64,000 bases of DNA from Okapia johnstoni (taxonomy: Eukaryota > Chordata > Mammalia > Artiodactyla > Giraffidae), in assembly GCA_024291935.2 (NCBI GenBank), contig CM044320.1:32332001-32396000 (forward strand), read 5' to 3'. Below, piece by piece: positions 21,931 to 33,416 of the stretch. Made by a program: the position numbers and the translations under genes. The notes under the pieces are model-generated. The model saw nothing but the letters and a program-made list of their open reading frames with translations, was not told the DNA's origin and ran no database searches. Position 1 is the first letter of the stretch. Every line of letters begins with the position of its first letter.

Positions 21931-22325
21931 TTATATCCCCATGCTTACTTATTTTATTACTGGAAGCTTGTACCTTTTGACTCCCTTAACCCAATTTGCC
22001 CACCCCCTCCATCACCTCCTGCCTCAGGCAACCACCACTCTGTAGCTATAAACTTGGGGTTTTGTTGTTATTTTTTTAGATTCCACCTACAAGTGAGATC
22101 ACATGATATATCTTCCTCTCACTTATTTCACTTAGTGTAATGCTTCAGAGTCCTTCCATGTTGTTGCAAATAGCAAGATTTCCTTGAATAATATTTATGT
22201 GTATGTGTATACATACCACATATTCTTTATTTATCCATAATGGATGTTTAGTAGGTTGTTTCCATTTCTTGGCTATTGTTAAGTAATGCTACAGTGAACA
22301 TAAGGGTGCATGTATGATTTTCTTT

Positions 22326-22724
22326 TGAGAATCATAGTATTTAATACATGTGCATTATACATACAAATCAATTTGAGTATTTGTTTGTTTTGTTAAAGTA
22401 ATGAGTCAATATGTTGAACCTGTCTTGAGAATGAGAGAAAATAGCAGGTGAGTTTATTTAATGCATACTCCTGATATACCTGTGTTACAAACCCTTTAAT
22501 TATTTTAAAGCATTTTCTAAATTAAAAATATCTGGAATAAAAACTGTTAGATTGTCCAAGTTTATCTTAATATATCTATAACAGATATATTTTCCAGCAT
22601 GTATAAAATTGTTTCACATTAATCTAACAAACTACTGTTTTCACATTTGTTACACACTTACAAAAATACATGAGTTTTTACTCCCAAAAGAATTTTCTCA
22701 TTGCCAGAAATTATTGACAATTTT
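22326..22724. other. Anonymous AT-rich insert between L1 pieces
   Basis: About 400 bases not recognised as any repeat, lying between old L1 3' sequence and the next antisense L1. Confidence 0.4.
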
Positions 22725-22930
22725 TTAAATTCATTTATTTTATTGAAGGATAATTGCTTTACCATATTGTATTGGTTTCTGCCATACATCAACATGAATC
22801 AGCCATATGTATACATATATTCCCTCCCTCTTGAACCTCCCTCCCACTCCATCCCATTCCTCTAGTTGTCTCAGAGCATCAGGTTTGAGTCCCTGCATCA
22901 TACAGCAAATTTCCACTGACTATCTAAGGT
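22725..22930 (-). mobile_element. Ruminant L1 3' end, antisense
   Basis: Reversed tail 'tttattgaaggataattgc', 'ttggtttctgccatacatc', and the purine tract in reverse ('ctcttgaacctccctcccac'), then 'catcatacagcaaatttcca'. Ends abruptly at about 22930, next to much older L1 wording. Confidence 0.85.
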
Positions 22931-24215
22931 ATATATTTTTGAGTTAGCATGTTTCTTCTTTTTTGGGATAAATATCCAGAAGTGGAATTGCTGGATTGTA
23001 TATACTTATATTTTTAATTTTCTAAAGGACCTCTGTTCTCCACCAAGTTCACATTTCCACCTACAGTACACCAGGCTTCCTTTTTCTCCATATCCTCTCC
23101 AACACTTGTTATTTGCTGTCCTTTTATATTCATTCTGACAAGTGTAAGGTGATACCTCATTGTGATTTCCATTTGTATTTTCCTAATGATTAGTGCTGTT
23201 GAACATCTTTGCACATGCCTGTTGGCCATCTGCATATTTTCTTTGGCAAAATGCTTATTCAGGTCCTCTGCCCATTTTTTAATCTGGTTGCTTGGCTTTG
23301 GGGTTTTTTTGTTTATTTTTGATATTGAGTTGTATGAGTTCTTTATATAGTTTGGGTATCAACCCCTAATTGAACATAGAATTTGCAGATATTCTTTCAC
23401 ATTCAACATCTGCCTTTTAATTTTCTTGAGTTTCCTTTGCTGTGCAGGGACTTTTTAGCTTGATGTAATCCCAAACTTGTTTATTTTTGCTATTGTTGCT
23501 TCTGCTTTTTGAAGTCAGATTCAAAAAATCTTAGCAAAACCACTGTCAGGGAACTTCCTGCCTGTCTTTTCTTCTAGGAATTTTTTGTCTTCAGGTCTTC
23601 CATTAAAGTCTTTAATCCACTTTTAGTTAATTTTTCTATATAATGTAAAATAGTAACCTAGTTTTATTCTTCTGCATGTGGCTGTCCAGTTTCCCCAAAA
23701 CTGTTTTTTGAAGAGCCTGTCATATTTCCATTATATCTTCTTGGCTCCTTCATCATAAATGAATTGACCATATATACAAGGGTTTATTTCTGGGCTTTCC
23801 CTTCTGTTTCATTGACCTATGTATCTGTGTTTAGTCCAGTAACACACTGTTTTTATTACTATGGCTTTAAAGTATGGTTTGAAATCGGGGAGTGTGACAC
23901 CTCTTGAACACCTTTGTTTTTTCTCAAGAATGCTTTGACTCTTTAGGGTGTTCTGTGGTTCCATATAAATTTTAGGATTATATAATTCTATTTCTATGAA
24001 AAATGCCATTGAGATTTTGATAAGGATTGCATTGAATCTGTAAATCACTACTAGTATGGAAAATTTAACAGTACTAATTCTTCCAACCCAGGAGCACAGA
24101 ATATCTTTTCATTTGGTGTGTCTTCTTCATATTTCACCAATGTCGTATAACTGCCTTGGCAAAATTTATTTCTATTTTATTCATTTTGATGTAGTTGTAA
24201 TTGGATTGTTTCTTA
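22931..24215 (-). mobile_element. Old L1 ORF2 region, antisense
   Basis: Reversed ORF2: 'gggataaatatccagaagtg', 'acaagtgtaaggtgatacct', 'agttctttatatagtttggg', 'ttgtttatttttgctattg', 'cattgacctatgtatctgtg', 'aatgccattgagattttgat', 'ggattgcattgaatctgtaa'. Many frame breaks. No open frame of note on the coding strand. Confidence 0.85.
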
Positions 24216-24540
24216 ATTTATCATTTTGCAGGACACTGAGTTATTATTCTTTTAAAGAAATGTTTGGATTAGTTTTAAAATGTACTACTTAGATTTTAAT
24301 ACCACATTTTAAATTGTGGTATTTTAGATAATTCTCTCATGAAAGGGAATTTAATTTTCCAAATATCCATTGTTTGATAGTGATTTTTAAATTGTGTCTC
24401 TAGGGGTTATAGTTTAAACGTTATAACTTTATGGCATTTGTCTAAGATGTAACAGGAAAAGTATAAAAATTAATATCATTGGTACATATCACAAGTATAT
24501 TCATGTGGTAAAAGACTGAATATTACTTTATATGGAAAAA
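24216..24540. other. Anonymous AT-rich sequence
   Basis: No feature recognised. Confidence 0.35.
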
Positions 24541-24815
24541 GAAATGTTAAGGATCTCAAATCCTTATCCTGGATTATCTAGATGAACCCTCATGCAGTCA
24601 TATCTATCCTTGCAAGAGAGAGGCAGAGGGAATTTTTGAGGCCAAAGATGATGAGTCAGTGGGAGGCAGAGACAATAGTGATGGTGATATGGTCGCAAGC
24701 CAAGGAATGCCTGAGCCACTGGAGGTTTGAAGAAGGAATCTTAGAACTTCTCTCAGTACCTTGGGAGGGACCTGGCTCTGCTGATACTTTGATTTTGGAC
24801 TTCTGATCCCTAGAC
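24541..24815 (+). mobile_element. MaLR-type LTR (MLT1-like)
   Basis: 'cttatcctggattatctaga', 'tccttgcaagagagaggcag', 'gcaagccaaggaatgcctga', 'gctctgctgatactttgat' and 'ggacttctgatccctagact' follow the order of an MLT1-class LTR. Exact subfamily not decided. Ends are eroded. Confidence 0.6.
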
Positions 24816-24844
24816 TGTAAGAGAAAATTCTTTGTTGATCACTT

Positions 24845-25215
24845 TGTGCATGGACTGAATGATTGTTTTCCCCTAAAATTCATGTGTTGCGGTCTTACCC
24901 CATTGTGATGGTATTTGGAGGTGAGACCTTCAGGAGGTAATCAGGCTTAGATGAGGTCATGAGGAGAGAGCTCCTGTGATGGATTTCATGCCCATATAAG
25001 AAGAGACTAGAGAGCTAGTTCTCTTTCTCTCCATCATATAAGGATACAACAAGAAGGTGGCTGTCTAAAAACCAGAAAGTGGGCTCTCATTAGACAACAG
25101 ATCTGCTGGCATCTTGATCTTGGAGCTCCCAGCCTCCAGATTTGTGAGAAATAACTGTTGTTTAAGTTATCAAGTCTATATATTTTGTGCCAGCAGCCTG
25201 AACTAAGATACTCAG
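24845..25215 (+). mobile_element. MaLR-type LTR (MST-like)
   Basis: 'ggactgaatgattgttttcc', 'aaaattcatgtgttgcggtc', 'ggaggtgagaccttcaggag', 'atgaggtcatgaggagagag', 'gatctgctggcatcttgatc', 'tcccagcctccagatttgtg', 'gccagcagcctgaactaaga' correspond to most of an MST-type LTR from end to end. No internal proviral sequence adjoins it. Confidence 0.75.
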
Positions 25216-25335
25216 TAATGACACAAATGCAATGATAAAATGTAGATATAAGGTAAATCATAGGAGAAAATATTTTACAAAGAGAATGACAACTACTTTT
25301 TTTTGAGAATGACAATTACTTTTTAAAAGAGAGTA

Positions 25336-26607
25336 TTGAAAAAACCTCGAATAGCCAAAGCAATCTTGAGAAAGAAGAATGGAACTGGAGGAATCAACCT
25401 GCCTGACTTCAGGCTCTACTACAAAGCCACAGTCATCAAGACAGTATGGTACTGGCACAAGGACAGAAATATAGATCAATGGAACAAAATAGAAAGCCCA
25501 GAGATAAGTCCACGCACCTATGGACAACTTATCTTTGACAAAGGAGGCAAGAATATACAATGGAGAAAAGACAATCTCTTTAACAAGTGGTGCTGGGAAA
25601 ACTGGTCAACCACTTATAAAAGAATGAAACTAGAACACTTCCTAACACTATACACAAAAATAAACTCAAAATGGATTAAAGATCTAAACGTAAGACCAGA
25701 AACTATAAAACTCCTAGAGGAAAACATAGGCAAAACACTCTCCGACATAAACCACAGCAGGATCCTCTATAAACTACCTCCCAGAATATTGGAAATAAAA
25801 GCAAAAATAAACAAATGGGACCTAATTAAAATTAAAAGCTTTTTCACAACAAAGGAAACTATGAGCAAGGTGAAAAGACAGCCTTCAGAATGGGAGAAAA
25901 TAATAGCAAATGAAGCAATGGACAAACAATTAATCTCAAAAATATACAAGCAACTCCTGCAGCTCAATTCCAGAAAAATAAATGACCCAATCAAAAAGTG
26001 GGCCAAAGAACTAAACAGACACTTCTCCAAAGAAGACATACAGATGGCTACCAGACACATGAAAATATGCTCAACATCACTCATTATCAGAGAAATGCAA
26101 ATCAAAACCACAATGAGGTACCATTTCATGCCCATCAGAATGGCTGCTATCCAAAAGACTACAAGCAACAAATGCTGGAGAGGGTATGGAGAAAAGGGAA
26201 CCCTCTTACACTGTTGGTGGGAATGCAAACTAGTACAGCCACTATGGAGAACAGTGTGGAGATACCTCAAAAAACTGGAAATAGAACTGCCATATGACCC
26301 AGCAATCCCACTGCTGGGCAAACACACTGAGGAAACCAGACTTGAAAGAGACACGTGTACCCCAGTGTTCATCACAGCACTGTTTATAATAGCCAGGACA
26401 TGGAAGCAGCCTAGATGCCCATCAGCAGATGAATGGATAAGGAAGCTGTGGTACATATACACAATGGAATATTACTCAGCCATTAAAAAGAATACATTCG
26501 AATCAATTCTAATGAGGTGGACGAAACTGGAGCCTATTATACAGAGTGAAGTAAGCCAGAAAGAAAAATACCAATACGGTATACTAACGCATATATATGG
26601 TATTTAG
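25336..26607 (+). pseudogene. L1 ORF2 C-terminal remnant (423 codons, open)
   Basis: This is the C-terminal third of an L1 ORF2 protein (endonuclease/reverse transcriptase). The endonuclease and RT catalytic domains are lost. Residues 20-45 are the [19 protein letters not shown] block; 161-170 is [10 protein letters not shown]. The C-terminal zinc-knuckle-like motif should read C-X3-C-X7-H-X4-C; here it is C280, Y284, H292, C297, so the second Cys is Tyr. The frame runs to the native stop. The first codon is a TTG inside the TSD, so there is no true start. Not expected to act on its own. Confidence 0.93.
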
Positions 26608-26962
26608 TCAATCAGTAAAGATAACCCTGTATGCGAGACATCAAAAGAGACGCAGATAAATAGAACAGTATTATGGACTCCACGGGAGAAGGTGAGGGCC
26701 GGATGATATGGGAGAATGGCATGGAAGCGTGTAAATTATCATATGTGAAACGAATTGCCAGTCCAGGTTCAATGCATGATGCAGGGTGCTCAAGGCTGGT
26801 GCACTGGGATGACCCAGAGGGATGGAATGGGGAGGGAGGTGGAAGTGGGGTTCTGGAAGGGGAAAACATGTACACCCATGGTGGATTTATGTCAGTGTAT
26901 TGCAAAACAAATACAATATTGCAAAATTAAAAAATAGAAAATAAACTAATTTAATAAAAAAT
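25339..26962 (+). mobile_element. Ruminant L1, 1.6-kb 3' part with TSD
   Basis: 5'-truncated insertion: the last third of ORF2, a 3' UTR with a G-rich purine tract (about 26818-26860) and an A-rich end. AAAAGAGA(G/T)TATTG at 25325-25338 and 26963-26976 is a 14-bp TSD with one mismatch, so the insertion is fairly recent yet not pristine. Confidence 0.96.
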
Positions 26963-26976
26963 AAAAGAGATTATTG

Positions 26977-27540
26977 TATTTAGTGATAGTGAGGAGATAA
27001 TAAGACAAGCATTTTCGTACACTTCAAAATGGAACAAGATTGTAGAGCTATTAGAAACTGTTTTCCAAGAGTATTTAAGGTCAAAATATGACTACCACAT
27101 AATCCTAAGTAAAAACAGATTTTTTTTTTTTTTTTACATTATGAACCAAATTTTAAGTATCTAGTTAATCTATTCCATAGGAAAAGAAATGTGAAGTAAA
27201 AAGATTTATTATTTGAAACAGAGTGTGGGGAAGTTCAAGTTTCAGGATACTCTCAAAAACAATGGAAATCTCTAGAGTAAGCAAATGAAAAAAGGCTGGT
27301 AGACCCTCTTAGTAAGCAAAATGCTAAACCATAGGCCAGTTTCACAAAAGAGAACCTAGGGAAAGAGCTAAGAAAAGCCTTCCTGAAGTCAGAACAAACC
27401 TCAAAGACTAGCTGAAAAAACTGCCACTGCCCACACTGAATTGCATCAGACTATGAAACAATTTATGCCCCATAGCATTGTTTGCAACAATAGAGCAATC
27501 AGTCAGCAATTCCTTAAGCCCCAAACCTAGGTAGATACCT
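26977..27540. other. Anonymous sequence
   Basis: T-rich run at 27121-27136. No family recognised, though it could be the decayed 5' side of the element that follows. Confidence 0.35.
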
Positions 27541-28434
27541 TAAGCGGGGGTAGGGTGGGGGTGCAGGTAACTGGTAACAGAAACTGCTTTTGAGAGGACT
27601 CAGATGTTGAATTTAACAGAAAAAAACCTCAAAGCAGCTGTTGTAAAGATCTTCAAATAACCAAACGGAAACTATGTTTTATGAAGTAAAGGAAGCCACG
27701 ATGACAGCTTCTCATCGCATTGAGAGAAAAAATAAATTATCAGTATGAAAACTGTAAAAGAGAGCCAAATAGAAATTCTAAAGTACAATAAAAAGTACAG
27801 TAACCAAAATGAAAAATTCACTAGAGGGGCTCAGCAGTTGGTTTGCACTGGCTAAAGAAACTAATGAACTCAAAGATGGATTGACAGGAGGCCATGCAAT
27901 ACAAAAAAAAAAAGTAGGATAAAGCATGAAGAAAAATGGACAGCACCTCAGAGAATGGTACCACTAGGGCTACTGACATAGGTGTAATGGGAGTGCTAGA
28001 AGGAGAGAAGAAAGAGAAAAGAGCAGGGAAAAAAATGGAATAAATAATAGCTGAAAATATCCCAAATTTGATGAGAAACATTAATCTATACATCCAAAGA
28101 GCTTGATGAACTCCAACAAGGATAAACAAAAAGAGATTCATACTCAGGCGCATCATTATAAAATGCAGAAAAACAAAGAGAAAATCTGTTATAAAAGCAG
28201 GAAAAAGAAAAAACAACCAGTCACTTAGAATGGAATCCCAATAAAATTAATAGCTGACTTCTCACCAGAAACAACGGGGGTGAGAAAGATGATAAAGAAA
28301 AAATTGTCAATTAACAGTCTTCTGTCCTATAAAACTGTCTTTCAGAAATAAAGTCAAAGTGACATTTCCAGATTAGCAAAACTCAAGAGAATTTTTGCTT
28401 ACAGATTCACCTTGCAAGTAATCCTAAAGGAAGT
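27541..28434 (+). pseudogene. Ancient L1/HAL1-like ORF1 region
   Basis: Purine-rich sense sequence with ORF1-type wording: 'gatgaactccaacaaggataaacaaaaagag', 'catcattataaaatgcagaaaaac', 'aatagctgacttctcaccagaaac', 'tttcagaaataaagtcaaagtgac', 'cctaaaggaagtttt'. These match the RNA-binding/C-terminal part of L1M or HAL1 ORF1 in order. The coding frame is destroyed by many stops. It starts with a G-rich patch (27546-27561). Confidence 0.65.
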
Positions 28435-31400
28435 TTTTTTTTTTTTAAATAGTAATAACATGGGATTTATACTCAACAAACTTAAGTATATAATACAGTA
28501 TTGCTAACTATACACACACTGTTATATATTACATCACTAGATCTTTTTCATGTCACTTGACTGAAATTTTATACCTATTAAACAGCAAATCCCCAGTGCC
28601 CGGCACCCCATCCCCTGGCAGCCACCATTCTACTTTCTGCTTCTGTTTGACTGCTTTGCATTCCTCATATAAGGAGAATCTTGCAGAATTTGTCTTTCCG
28701 TGACTGCCTCATTTCACTTCATAATGTGCTCCAGCTTCATCTATGTTGTAGCTATGACAGGATTTCTTTTTTTTCTTTTTGGTTGCATGTATATACTACA
28801 TTTTCTTTATGCATCCATCCATTGATGGACACTTAGATTATTTCCAACTCTTAGCTACTGTGAATAATGTTGCAGTGGACGTAGGTGTATAAATATCTCT
28901 TTGGGATCCTGATTTCCAGTTATTTTGGATAAATACTCAGAAGTGGGATTGCTGGTTCATATATATGGTAGTTCTATTTCTATTTTTGAAGGAAGTTTCG
29001 TACTGTTTGAAAGAGCCTGCACCATTTCATGATCGTTCACCTGCCAGCAGCATACCGAGGTTGCAGTTTCTCCACATCCTCACCAGCACTTTCTGGTTTT
29101 GTTTTAGTAATCACTGTCCTAACAGGTGTGAGTTGATGTTTTGCTGTGTTTTTGATATTTGTTTCCTTGATGATTAGTGATGAGCATCTGTGGACCATAT
29201 GTTTGTCACCTTTGGAAAAATATTATCTATTCAAAATTTTTTGCCCAGTTTTAAGTTCGGTTATTTGGTTGTTTTTGGTTTTGTTTGCTCATTTCTGCTG
29301 AGTTGTAAGAGCTCCTTGTAAACTATGGACATTAAAATCTTATCACATATGCTTTGCAAGTGTTGCAGATGTTTTCCCATTTTGTAGGTTGCCTTTTCAC
29401 TTTGTTGACTTCTTCCTTTATTGTACAGAGCTGTTTAGTTTCATGTCCTCCCGCTGGTCTATTTTTGCTTCTGTTGCTGTGATTTTGGTGCCATATCCAA
29501 GAAATTATTGCCAAGCCTAATGTCATGAAGCTTCTAGTATGTTACCCTCTGAGCATTTTACAGTTTCAGGTATTACATTGAAGTCTTGAATCCATTTTGA
29601 GTTGATTTTTGTGTATTTTGTGAGATGAGAGTCCAATTTCATTTATTTACTTGTGGATATATTATTATATGTTTTTAAATTACAAAGTGTGATGCCACCA
29701 GCTTTATTCTTCTTTCTAAAGATTTTTTGAGGGGGGGTACTATTTGTGGTTATTTGCAGTTCCATATGAATTTTAAAATTATTTTCTCCATTTCTGTAAA
29801 AAATGTCATTGAGATTTTAATAGGGATTGCATTGACCCTATAGATTACTTTTGGTAGATTGGACGTTTTAACAGTACTCGACTATCTGTACCCAAGCATG
29901 GGGTGTCTTTCCATTTGTTGAACTCTTTAATTTCTTTCATCCAAGTCTTGCTTTTAGTTTACAAGTCTTCCACCTGCTTGGTTAACTTAATTCCTAAATA
30001 TTTCATTCTTTAATGCTATTGTAAATGGAATTGTTTTCTTAATTTCTTCTAATGGATGTTTTGTCATTAGTGTATAGATATCTGATTTTTGTGTGTTGGT
30101 TTTGTATCCTGCTTCACTGAATTTGTTAGTTCTAACATTTTTTTTGTGTGTGGATGCTTGTTTTCTACATGTAAGATAGTAACATCTGCAAACAGATAAT
30201 TTTACTTCTTTCTTCCTTATTTGGATGGCTTTTATTTCTTTTTCTTGCCTAATTGCTCTGGCTAGGAATTCCAGTACTATGTTGAATAGAAGTGGCAGGA
30301 GTGAGAATCCTTGCCTTATTCTCAATCTTAGAACAAAAGCTTTCAACTTTTCACTTTTGAGGATGATGATAGATGGTGGCTTTTCATATGTGGCCTTTAT
30401 AAGTTGAGTTAATTTTCTGTACTCCTAGTCTGTTGAGAGTATTTATTATGAAAAGGCATTGAATTTTGTCAGATGCTTTTTTACATTGATGAGATCATAT
30501 GATTTTTATCCTTCACTCAGATATATGGGATGTCATATTATTTGGTTTTTGTATTTTGAATCATCCTTGTATCCCAGGGGTAGATTGCACTTGGTCATAG
30601 TATATGATCCTTTTAATGTGTTTTTTAATTGGAATTGCCTGTATATTATTTAGGATTTTTGCATTGGTATTCTCAGGATATTGACCTCTAATTTTCTTGT
30701 ACTATGCTTGTCTGGCTTTGGTATCAGAGTAATTCTGGGCTCAAAATAAGTTTGGATATGTTCCCTCCTCTTCAGTTTTTGAGGAGTTTGAGAAGTGTTT
30801 GAGAAGGAGTGGCATTAATTCAGTTTTTTAAAATTTCTGCTCTCATATTTATTGGTTCCCTCCTTCTGCTAAATTTGCACATAGTTTGTTTTTCTTTTTC
30901 TGGTTCCTTAAGGTATATAGTTAGGTTGTTTATTTGAGTTTTTTTTTTCTTTTAATATAGATGTTTATTGCTGTAAACAATCCCCTTAGTACTGAGTTTG
31001 TTGGTCCATAAATTTTGATTTATTGTGTTTTCTATTTTGTCTCAAGATATTTTCTAATTTCCCTTTTTCTTTTTGACCCACTGGTTGTTCAAGAACATTC
31101 TGTTTAACTTCTGAATATTTCTGGATTTTCCTGTTTTGCTTCTGTCATCGGTCTCTAATTTCATTGCATTGTAGTTAGAAAAGATACATGTTATGATTTC
31201 AACTTTAAATTTGATAAACATTTTTTGGTTATTTAATATTTGATCTATCCTGGACAGTGTTTTATGTACACTTGAGAAGAATATATATTCTACTTTTGTT
31301 GAGTGGAATGTTCTGTGTATATATATGTCTTTAGATCCATTTGGTCTGTGGTGTTGTCCAAATCCTTTGTTTCCTAATCTGCTCTGAATGATCCACCCAT

Positions 31401-31590
31401 TGTTTAAAGTGGGGTATGGCTGTTCCCTATTATTATTGTATTGCTGTCTGTGTTTCCCTTCAGTTCTGTCAATGTTTGCTTCATATATTTAGATGTTGTG
31501 ATTTTGAGTGCATGTATTTTATAACTGTTGTGTCTTCCTGGGGAATTTTACCCATTACCATTATCTCATGACACTGACTCTAAAAATATT
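28435..31590 (-). mobile_element. Old L1, 3.1 kb, antisense
   Basis: From its reversed tail (T run at 28435-28446) it passes through the 3' UTR ('atggacacttagattatttc'), the ORF2 C-terminus ('agaagtgggattgctggttc', 'ttcccattttgtaggttgcc'), and the RT region ('tcaatcttagaacaaaagct', 'tttgaatcatccttgtatcc', 'ctggctttggtatcagagta') to the endonuclease-proximal part ('tgtggtgttgtccaaatcc') near 31560. Heavily mutated with no coding frame left. It is the longest single transposon in the window. Confidence 0.88.
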
Positions 31591-33404
31591 GGCAGATGAT
31601 TGGACATGTATTTGATTAATGTCAAATATGTAAAATACTTGTCATTTGTTATTATTTACTGCCTAACCCACGTTTACAATTTAACCAGCCAATTACCATT
31701 CTCAATTATAGTAGATAAGAGACTTCTGCTATGAAGCTCTGGCCTTGGAGCTAAGAACTTCCTGCAGACTGGATTTGAAAGTTGTTAAGTCATTAATAAA
31801 ATTAAACATATTAAGCATCTATTGTGTGTTTGGCCTGTCAACATGCAGCTAGTCATTGATACCATGACAATGACTTTGCTCACTCAGGGAGAGGGTATAA
31901 ATGAGTGGCATAGAGGGTAGAGCCAGAAATTCACTAGCTAACCTCAGCCTGAAAAAAACAGCCCACAATGCTGACTAGTGGAGAATGACCAGATGGATAG
32001 GAGAAGCTATGAAAAGTAGGATATAAAAAATGAGGAAAGAGTGTTTGCAAAAGAATGGTCACCAGCATCAGTGCTGTAGAAGCACCAAAGAAGATAAAAG
32101 AGTAACCTGAGTATGAAGATACGGGCCACCAAGCATGAGATTCTTGGGAAACTTTTTGGGAATATTTCATTGGTAAATGGAAGACAGGTTATAGTGAATT
32201 CTGCGAGATGAATGGAAATGAATTATAATTGTAAAAACTTGAACCGTGTGTAAATTTAACATTTTGCGTGTTTGAAAATATGTCTCACTCATAACTTCAG
32301 TCTCTTTTCCCATATTCTGTGGGATTATAGGTGATTTTATTATCTGGAGCCTGCCTTCTTCTTTTGAAATTTTCTATAGTGAACATATTTTGCCTTTATA
32401 GTTGAGAAAGAAAGTGTCTAAAAGATACAGTGTATCCAGAACGTACCCAAAAGATACAACAATGTGCAATAGCCTTATCTATCAATATGTTGGAATACAA
32501 AAAAATGTTTTCTAAACAAGTATTTCACAATTTTGCTAAAAATTTCTGGGCTACAAAAGACCCTTTTCTTTGGAATTTCCTTTAATTTTACATGGAATAA
32601 GAAAAATTGTGTTTTGGAAAGTTCTGAAGCCTTGGGTAATCATAAGAGTCTCTGCTGAATTGTCTTTTGGCTACTATAATCCACACACATGGAATTATTA
32701 ACCTATTCTAACCCTTGAATTTTATTTCTCCTTGTAGCTGTAGTAGAGTGACCGCAAATGGAGAGAATAGGGCCCTCGCTTACCTAATGGATTGAAAAAA
32801 AGAGATTGAACTTTTGATCATCACCTCCCTTTCTTGTATTATGTATGAGGTGTGGTGAGTGGACAAGTGTTTACCTACCATGTGTTTAGTGCAAGACACT
32901 GTGAAGAAGTCAGGGTCTTTTTCTCTCCAATTTGTTTGTTTCTCTCCAATTAGCCCTGGCTAATTTCCTTTGTCCTGAAAGCTAGATTTGGTAGATAAAA
33001 TGTAACTTTGACATGCAAAACTAGATTTAAAAAGCAACATAAATCTTTACAGCAGCCTTTAGTTGAAGACTTTCTACCCTATATTATAAAAATAACCATT
33101 CTTGGACATTTTCAAGTCTCTTTCATCCAGTTCTCTCCCTTCTCCCTCACTAGCATGGTAGCCATTCGACACATTTTACTTCTGCCAAGAAACTGCATCC
33201 CCGTGTTCATCTGTCACTGCTTATCTCAACTCTGTTTATCGTGTCAGCCTCTCAGGCTGTTTTCACTCCTGTTCTCCAGTACCTGTGTTTCTTCATTAAG
33301 GAGCAAGGTGGTGGCAGGGGGCGGGAGAGTCCATCCTCATATGGTTTGGCTAGGGAGAGAAGAAGGTTGCAAACGCGTATTTTTTTTGTTAATTGTATCC
33401 TTAT
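31591..33404. other. Repeat-poor anonymous sequence, 1.8 kb
   Basis: No repeat wording recognised. A 132-codon plus frame (33008-33406) and an overlapping one ending in the BovB have no recognisable similarity. The segment is less AT-rich after about 33100. Confidence 0.4.
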
Positions 33405-33416
33405 AACAAATACACA

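Larger units (their letters stand above)
21465..22325 (-). mobile_element. Old L1, 3' UTR region, antisense
   Basis: Reversed L1M wording: 'gaggtaaaaatgacatataac' near 21488, 'gtattactaactatagtca' near 21702, and after a SINE 'ttttagattccacctacaag', 'cttagtgtaatgcttcagag', 'ccatgttgttgcaaatagca', 'ctacagtgaacataagggtg'. Interrupted by a (TG)n at 21615-21651 and a Bov-tA at 21722-21930. Confidence 0.8.

Noticed and set aside
25767..26462. 231-codon minus-strand frame
   Set aside because: Exact antisense of the L1 ORF2 remnant; its openness mirrors the codon bias of the sense frame.
27541..31590. L1 5' inversion by twin priming
   Set aside because: In twin priming the inverted piece lies at the 5' side of the element; here the plus piece lies at the 3' end of the minus L1, so independent or nested insertion fits better.
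33008..33406. 132-codon plus frame
   Set aside because: Low-complexity hydrophobic translation, no similarity recognised, no splice or promoter context.
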